Shown here: positions 60,972 to 64,000 of the stretch, in pieces
Position numbering within the stretch: the first letter of the stretch is position 1
Layout: each line of letters opens with the position of its first letter
From: Lutibacter sp.
GTDB lineage: Bacteria; Bacteroidota; Bacteroidia; Flavobacteriales; Flavobacteriaceae
Length of the DNA stretch: 64,000 nt
NCBI GenBank assembly: GCA_002733665.1
Contig: NVWM01000004.1
Location: forward strand, 59,257-123,256
Direction: 5' to 3'
Notes under the pieces: model-generated
Told to the model about the DNA's origin: nothing
Seen by the model: only the letters and a program-made list of their open reading frames with translations
The model's database searches: none
Position numbers and translations under genes: made by a program

Positions 60972-63424
60972 TTGTGAGAGTGTTAACTAATATTTTTTTC
61001 TTATTTTTTTCTTTCTTTTTGTTTGCTCAAGAAGTGACAGTCGTTGATTTTGATACAAGATTTCCAATCGAAAACTGTATAATTTATGGAGAAAACAACC
61101 CAAAAACAGTTCATACAGATAAAAAAGGAAAGGCAGATGTATCAGTTTTTGCTGATAATGAAATAGTTACGATTAATCATTTGTCTTATATTGAAGTTGA
61201 GGTTTTAAAAAGAAAATTATCAGAAACTAAACATATTATTTACCTACACAGAAATGCGGAAACGTTAGATGAAATAGTTCTTTCGAGTTCTCGTAAAAAA
61301 GAATTAAAAAAGAGAATTGCAGAACATGTTGAAATCAATCAATTAGCGGAAATTAGAAAAATTGCACCTCAAACTTCGGCTGATTTATTGGCGAGCATTC
61401 CAGGAATTAAAGTTCAAAAATCTCAATTCGGAGGAGGAAGTCCTGTTTTAAGAGGAATGGAAGCGAATCGTATATTACTTGTGGTAGATGGCGTGAGAAT
61501 GAACAATGCAATATACAGATCTGGACATTTACAGAGTTCGATTACTGTATCTCCGTCTATTTTGGACCGTACAGAAGTTATTTTTGGACCTTCATCGGTT
61601 ATTTATGGCTCAGATGCTTTAGGAGGCGTGATACATTATTATACTAAAACACCAAAAGTCAATCGAGAAGAGAAAGTAAAATTTACTGCACTATCAAGAT
61701 ATAGTACTGTAAATAAAGAAACTACAAATCAAGGAAGTGTAGAAATATCTTTTGAAAAATGGGCATCTTTAACGAGTTTTTCACATTCCAAATTTGGAGA
61801 TTTAAGAATGGGAAAAAACAGAAACCATGGTTTTGATGATTGGGGAAAAGTTTTTGAATATTCTGACAATACCGATGATTTTTATAATTTAAATCCTGTT
61901 CAAAACACAAATCCAAATATTCAAAAAAATACAGGATTCGACCAATCAGATTTTTTGCAAAAATTTTACTTTTTATTGTCTGATAAAACCAATATAACGT
62001 TCAACATTCAACATTCAACATCTTCTAATATTCCAAGGTTTGATAAACTTGCAGAATATTCTAACGGCAATCTAAAATTTTCAGAATGGTATTATGGGCC
62101 ACAAAAAAGATTGTTGTTAAGTTCACAGTTAGCAATAAATCCAAATAAAAAATGGATCCAAAAAGGAATAATTACAGGAGCATATCAAAAAATAAAAGAA
62201 TCAAGGATTCAACGTAAATTTAATAGTTTAGAGCGCTCATATCGAGATGAAAATGTTGATGTTTTCAGTTTGAATGGTGATTTTTCTGTTCAATTAGGAG
62301 AGGTTTCAAACCGTGATTTATCTTATGGTTTTGAAGTTGCACACAATGAAGTCAATTCTAGTTCCTTCGGAAAAACAATTGCTGTTGATGGAAATGAGAT
62401 TATTGGTTTTAATGACGATTTTACCGTTCAATCTCGTTATCCAGATGGAGGAAGCAGTTACACTAGCTCAGCAGTTTATACAAATTATAGGCAAGATGTA
62501 ACCGAAAATTCAACGTTAAACACAGGTATTCGATTTACACATACTGTGCTCAATGCAAAATGGATTGATGAAACATTCATTTCACTTCCTGATAATAATA
62601 TTACTCTAAAAAACTCATCATTTACAGCAACAATAGGCTACACTTTCAGACCAAAGAAAGATTTGCAATTAAGTTCGGTTTTATCTTCTGGATTTCGTTC
62701 ACCAAACATCGATGATATAGGAAAAATTAGAGAAAAAAATGGACAAGTTTCAGTTCCAAATATTAATTTAAGACCAGAATATGTTTACAATGCCGAAATA
62801 GGAGTTTTAAAATATTTTGATGACAAGAAATTTAATATTGGACTGAATGCTTATTATACATTGCTAAATAATTATATCGCTCGTGAAAGTTTTCCAATTA
62901 ATGGAAACTCAACCATTTTATATGATGATGAAATTGCCGAAACGATAGCTAATGTGAATCATAAAAATGCTTATATTATTGGTAGTACACTTAGTTTTAA
63001 AGGGAATTTTAAAGAAAATTGGAAAACAAAAGGAAGCATTACCTACACAAAAGGGAAAGCGTATGATACAGGATTATCACTATCTTCTATTCCCCCATTA
63101 TTTGGAAACCTTGAGTTGAGTTATTCAAAAAATAGATTTGAAACAGCCTTAAATTTCAGATTTAACAACTCAAAAAAATTAGAAGACTATAATTTAATTG
63201 AAGGTATTGATAATATTGAACAAACCCCATATAATGACAGTACCGGTCAATATGTTGGAACTCCAAGTTGGAATACTTTAAACTTTTATTCAAAATATAA
63301 GGTTTCAAACACCGTTCAATTTCAATTTATGATTGATAATATTTTTGATCAACACTACAAAGAATTTGCTTCAGCTATCAGTGCTCCTGGACGCAATTTT
63401 TCATTTTCTATTTTGATAAATTAA
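60968..63424 (+). CDS. TonB-dependent outer-membrane receptor, haem/haemoglobin type
   Basis: The 818-residue product has a hydrophobic signal (NIFFLFFSFFLFAQ). A carboxypeptidase-regulatory-like domain follows (about 20-105), then a plug with VQKSQFGGGSPVLRGMEANR and VIYGSDALGGVIHYYT, and a 22-strand barrel ending FSFSILIN. The plug sequence RGMEANRILLVVDGVRMNNA and the barrel blocks FRSPN and VPNINLRPE resemble the FRAP/NPNL boxes of haem receptors. No ATG fits: TTG 60968, which overlaps the recO stop (TTGA), or GTG 60974 must start it. Haem, haemoglobin or related ligand is inferred. Confidence 0.88.
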   Translation: MIVRVLTNIFFLFFSFFLFAQEVTVVDFDTRFPIENCIIYGENNPKTVHTDKKGKADVSVFADNEIVTINHLSYIEVEVLKRKLSETKHIIYLHRNAETLDEIVLSSSRKKELKKRIAEHVEINQLAEIRKIAPQTSADLLASIPGIKVQKSQFGGGSPVLRGMEANRILLVVDGVRMNNAIYRSGHLQSSITVSPSILDRTEVIFGPSSVIYGSDALGGVIHYYTKTPKVNREEKVKFTALSRYSTVNKETTNQGSVEISFEKWASLTSFSHSKFGDLRMGKNRNHGFDDWGKVFEYSDNTDDFYNLNPVQNTNPNIQKNTGFDQSDFLQKFYFLLSDKTNITFNIQHSTSSNIPRFDKLAEYSNGNLKFSEWYYGPQKRLLLSSQLAINPNKKWIQKGIITGAYQKIKESRIQRKFNSLERSYRDENVDVFSLNGDFSVQLGEVSNRDLSYGFEVAHNEVNSSSFGKTIAVDGNEIIGFNDDFTVQSRYPDGGSSYTSSAVYTNYRQDVTENSTLNTGIRFTHTVLNAKWIDETFISLPDNNITLKNSSFTATIGYTFRPKKDLQLSSVLSSGFRSPNIDDIGKIREKNGQVSVPNINLRPEYVYNAEIGVLKYFDDKKFNIGLNAYYTLLNNYIARESFPINGNSTILYDDEIAETIANVNHKNAYIIGSTLSFKGNFKENWKTKGSITYTKGKAYDTGLSLSSIPPLFGNLELSYSKNRFETALNFRFNNSKKLEDYNLIEGIDNIEQTPYNDSTGQYVGTPSWNTLNFYSKYKVSNTVQFQFMIDNIFDQHYKEFASAISAPGRNFSFSILIN

Positions 63425-63611
63425 CAATTTATAGCGGTTTTAGCAGGTAGAAATTTTTACCAATTGTACCCTAAAAATGACTAATAGCAAAGAACCCCCT
63501 TCTAACGCTTTATTTGTCAGGGAATTACATTTTTTTTCCGTATATTTATCTTCCCCTCACCTATTTGTATTATAGCCCCTTCAGTTCAAATTGCTATCAA
63601 ATACAAATGCT
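63425..63611. other. Noncoding gap before the last gene
   Basis: About 190 bases. TATATTTA (near 63540) is a one-mismatch -7 box. No ORF or strong hairpin seen. Confidence 0.4.
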
Positions 63612-64000
63612 ATGCTTAAAAAAATACTTAAATTAAAGACATATCTTTTTCTATTTATGCTATTCTATAGTGTAATAGATTCTTAACAGTGTGGAGATTC
63701 AAATCCGCCAACAATTTCTCTTATTGGTGCAAATCCCCAAATAATTGAGGCTTGTGGAGCATATTCAGAATTGGGAGCAACTGCAACTGATCTTTGTGAT
63801 GACGATATTATATTAACAGGAAATATAGTTATTGATATTAGTGCTGTAAATGTTAATCTAGTTGGTTCTTACTTTGTAACTTATGACGTTACAGATTCTG
63901 ATACAAATGTCGCTGTTCAGGTAACACGTACGGTTAATGTTCTAGATACTACAGCACCAACATTTACAGTAGCATCCGATCAAGATGTGAACATGAATGG
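63612..64000 (+). pseudogene. Surface Ig-like (DUF5011/HYR type) protein, in-frame stop, truncated by window end
   Basis: The frame starts ATG at 63612 (MLKKILKLKTYLFLFMLFYS), a signal-peptide/lipoprotein-like leader. TAA at 63684-63686 interrupts it exactly before QCGDSNPPTISLIGANPQ. Beyond the stop the same frame is open to the window end and encodes a bacterial Ig-like domain: IEACGAYSELGATATDLCDD, GSYFVTYDVTDSDTNVAVQV, TRTVNVLDTTAPTF, then the start of another repeat. Such repeats occur in large adhesins. Whether the stop is real, a sequencing error or bypassed cannot be decided here. The 3' end lies outside the window. Confidence 0.7.

Noticed and set aside
63690..63712. GATTCAAATCC resembling a tRNA T-loop
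   Set aside because: No acceptor, D or anticodon stem can be drawn around it, and it lies in an open Ig-like reading frame.

Overview
The window is a low-GC, gene-dense chromosomal segment of a member of the Bacteroidota, most likely family Flavobacteriaceae. Four things support this: perfect Bacteroidota -7 promoter boxes (TAnnTTTG) in front of many genes, lipoprotein and signal peptides of flavobacterial style (often ending in ...AQ), a type IX secretion gene (porZ) with a C-terminal sorting-type domain, and the lineage-typical gene pairs porZ-recO and DUF4175-ybeY-mnmG. Most genes are housekeeping. No tRNA, rRNA, phage, IS transposase or CRISPR array was seen.

Layout: 0-13.6 kb carries an OmpW-like porin, dinB, gdhA, pheS, a VTT membrane protein, an NhaC antiporter, an FMN-binding lipoprotein, a polysaccharide flippase, dut, recA, a CDF metal exporter and rpiB. 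About 0.5 kb of AT-rich noncoding DNA (13.58-14.09 kb) holds a cluster of DnaA-box-like motifs and is a candidate replication origin. From 14 to 29 kb come a lipid kinase, rnr, tatA, a stomatin-like protein, gltX, a GIY-YIG gene in an inverted-repeat cassette, a huge coiled-coil DUF4175 protein, ybeY, and mnmG bracketed by four identical ParB (parS-type) palindromes. From 29 to 45 kb come an OmpH chaperone, holB, an orphan lasso-peptide-like precursor, pgk, a heavy-metal RND efflux operon whose pump is fused to its outer-membrane channel, trpS, plsC and a hemolysin III protein. From 45 to 64 kb come an M1 aminopeptidase, an alpha-2-macroglobulin with intact thioester paired with PBP1C (a broken gene lies between them), a LytTR two-component pair, a CYTH protein, porZ, recO, a haem-type TonB receptor, and a surface Ig-like gene with an in-frame stop that runs off the window.

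The most unusual signal is a set of short palindromic repeats of several related families. Most start with GTCATT and end with AATGAC or AGATGAC, and many sit within a few bases of a stop codon. One 60-bp copy lies in frame inside gltX and adds exactly 20 residues. A related 28-bp arm forms perfect inverted repeats around the small GIY-YIG nuclease gene. This suggests, but does not prove, a repeat-mobilising system in which the GIY-YIG enzyme plays a role like that of RAYT transposases on REP elements.

The four parS-type sites at 25.75-28.0 kb and the DnaA-like cluster at 13.6-14.1 kb, taken together, suggest that the window lies close to the chromosomal origin. A genome-wide GC-skew plot would settle this.
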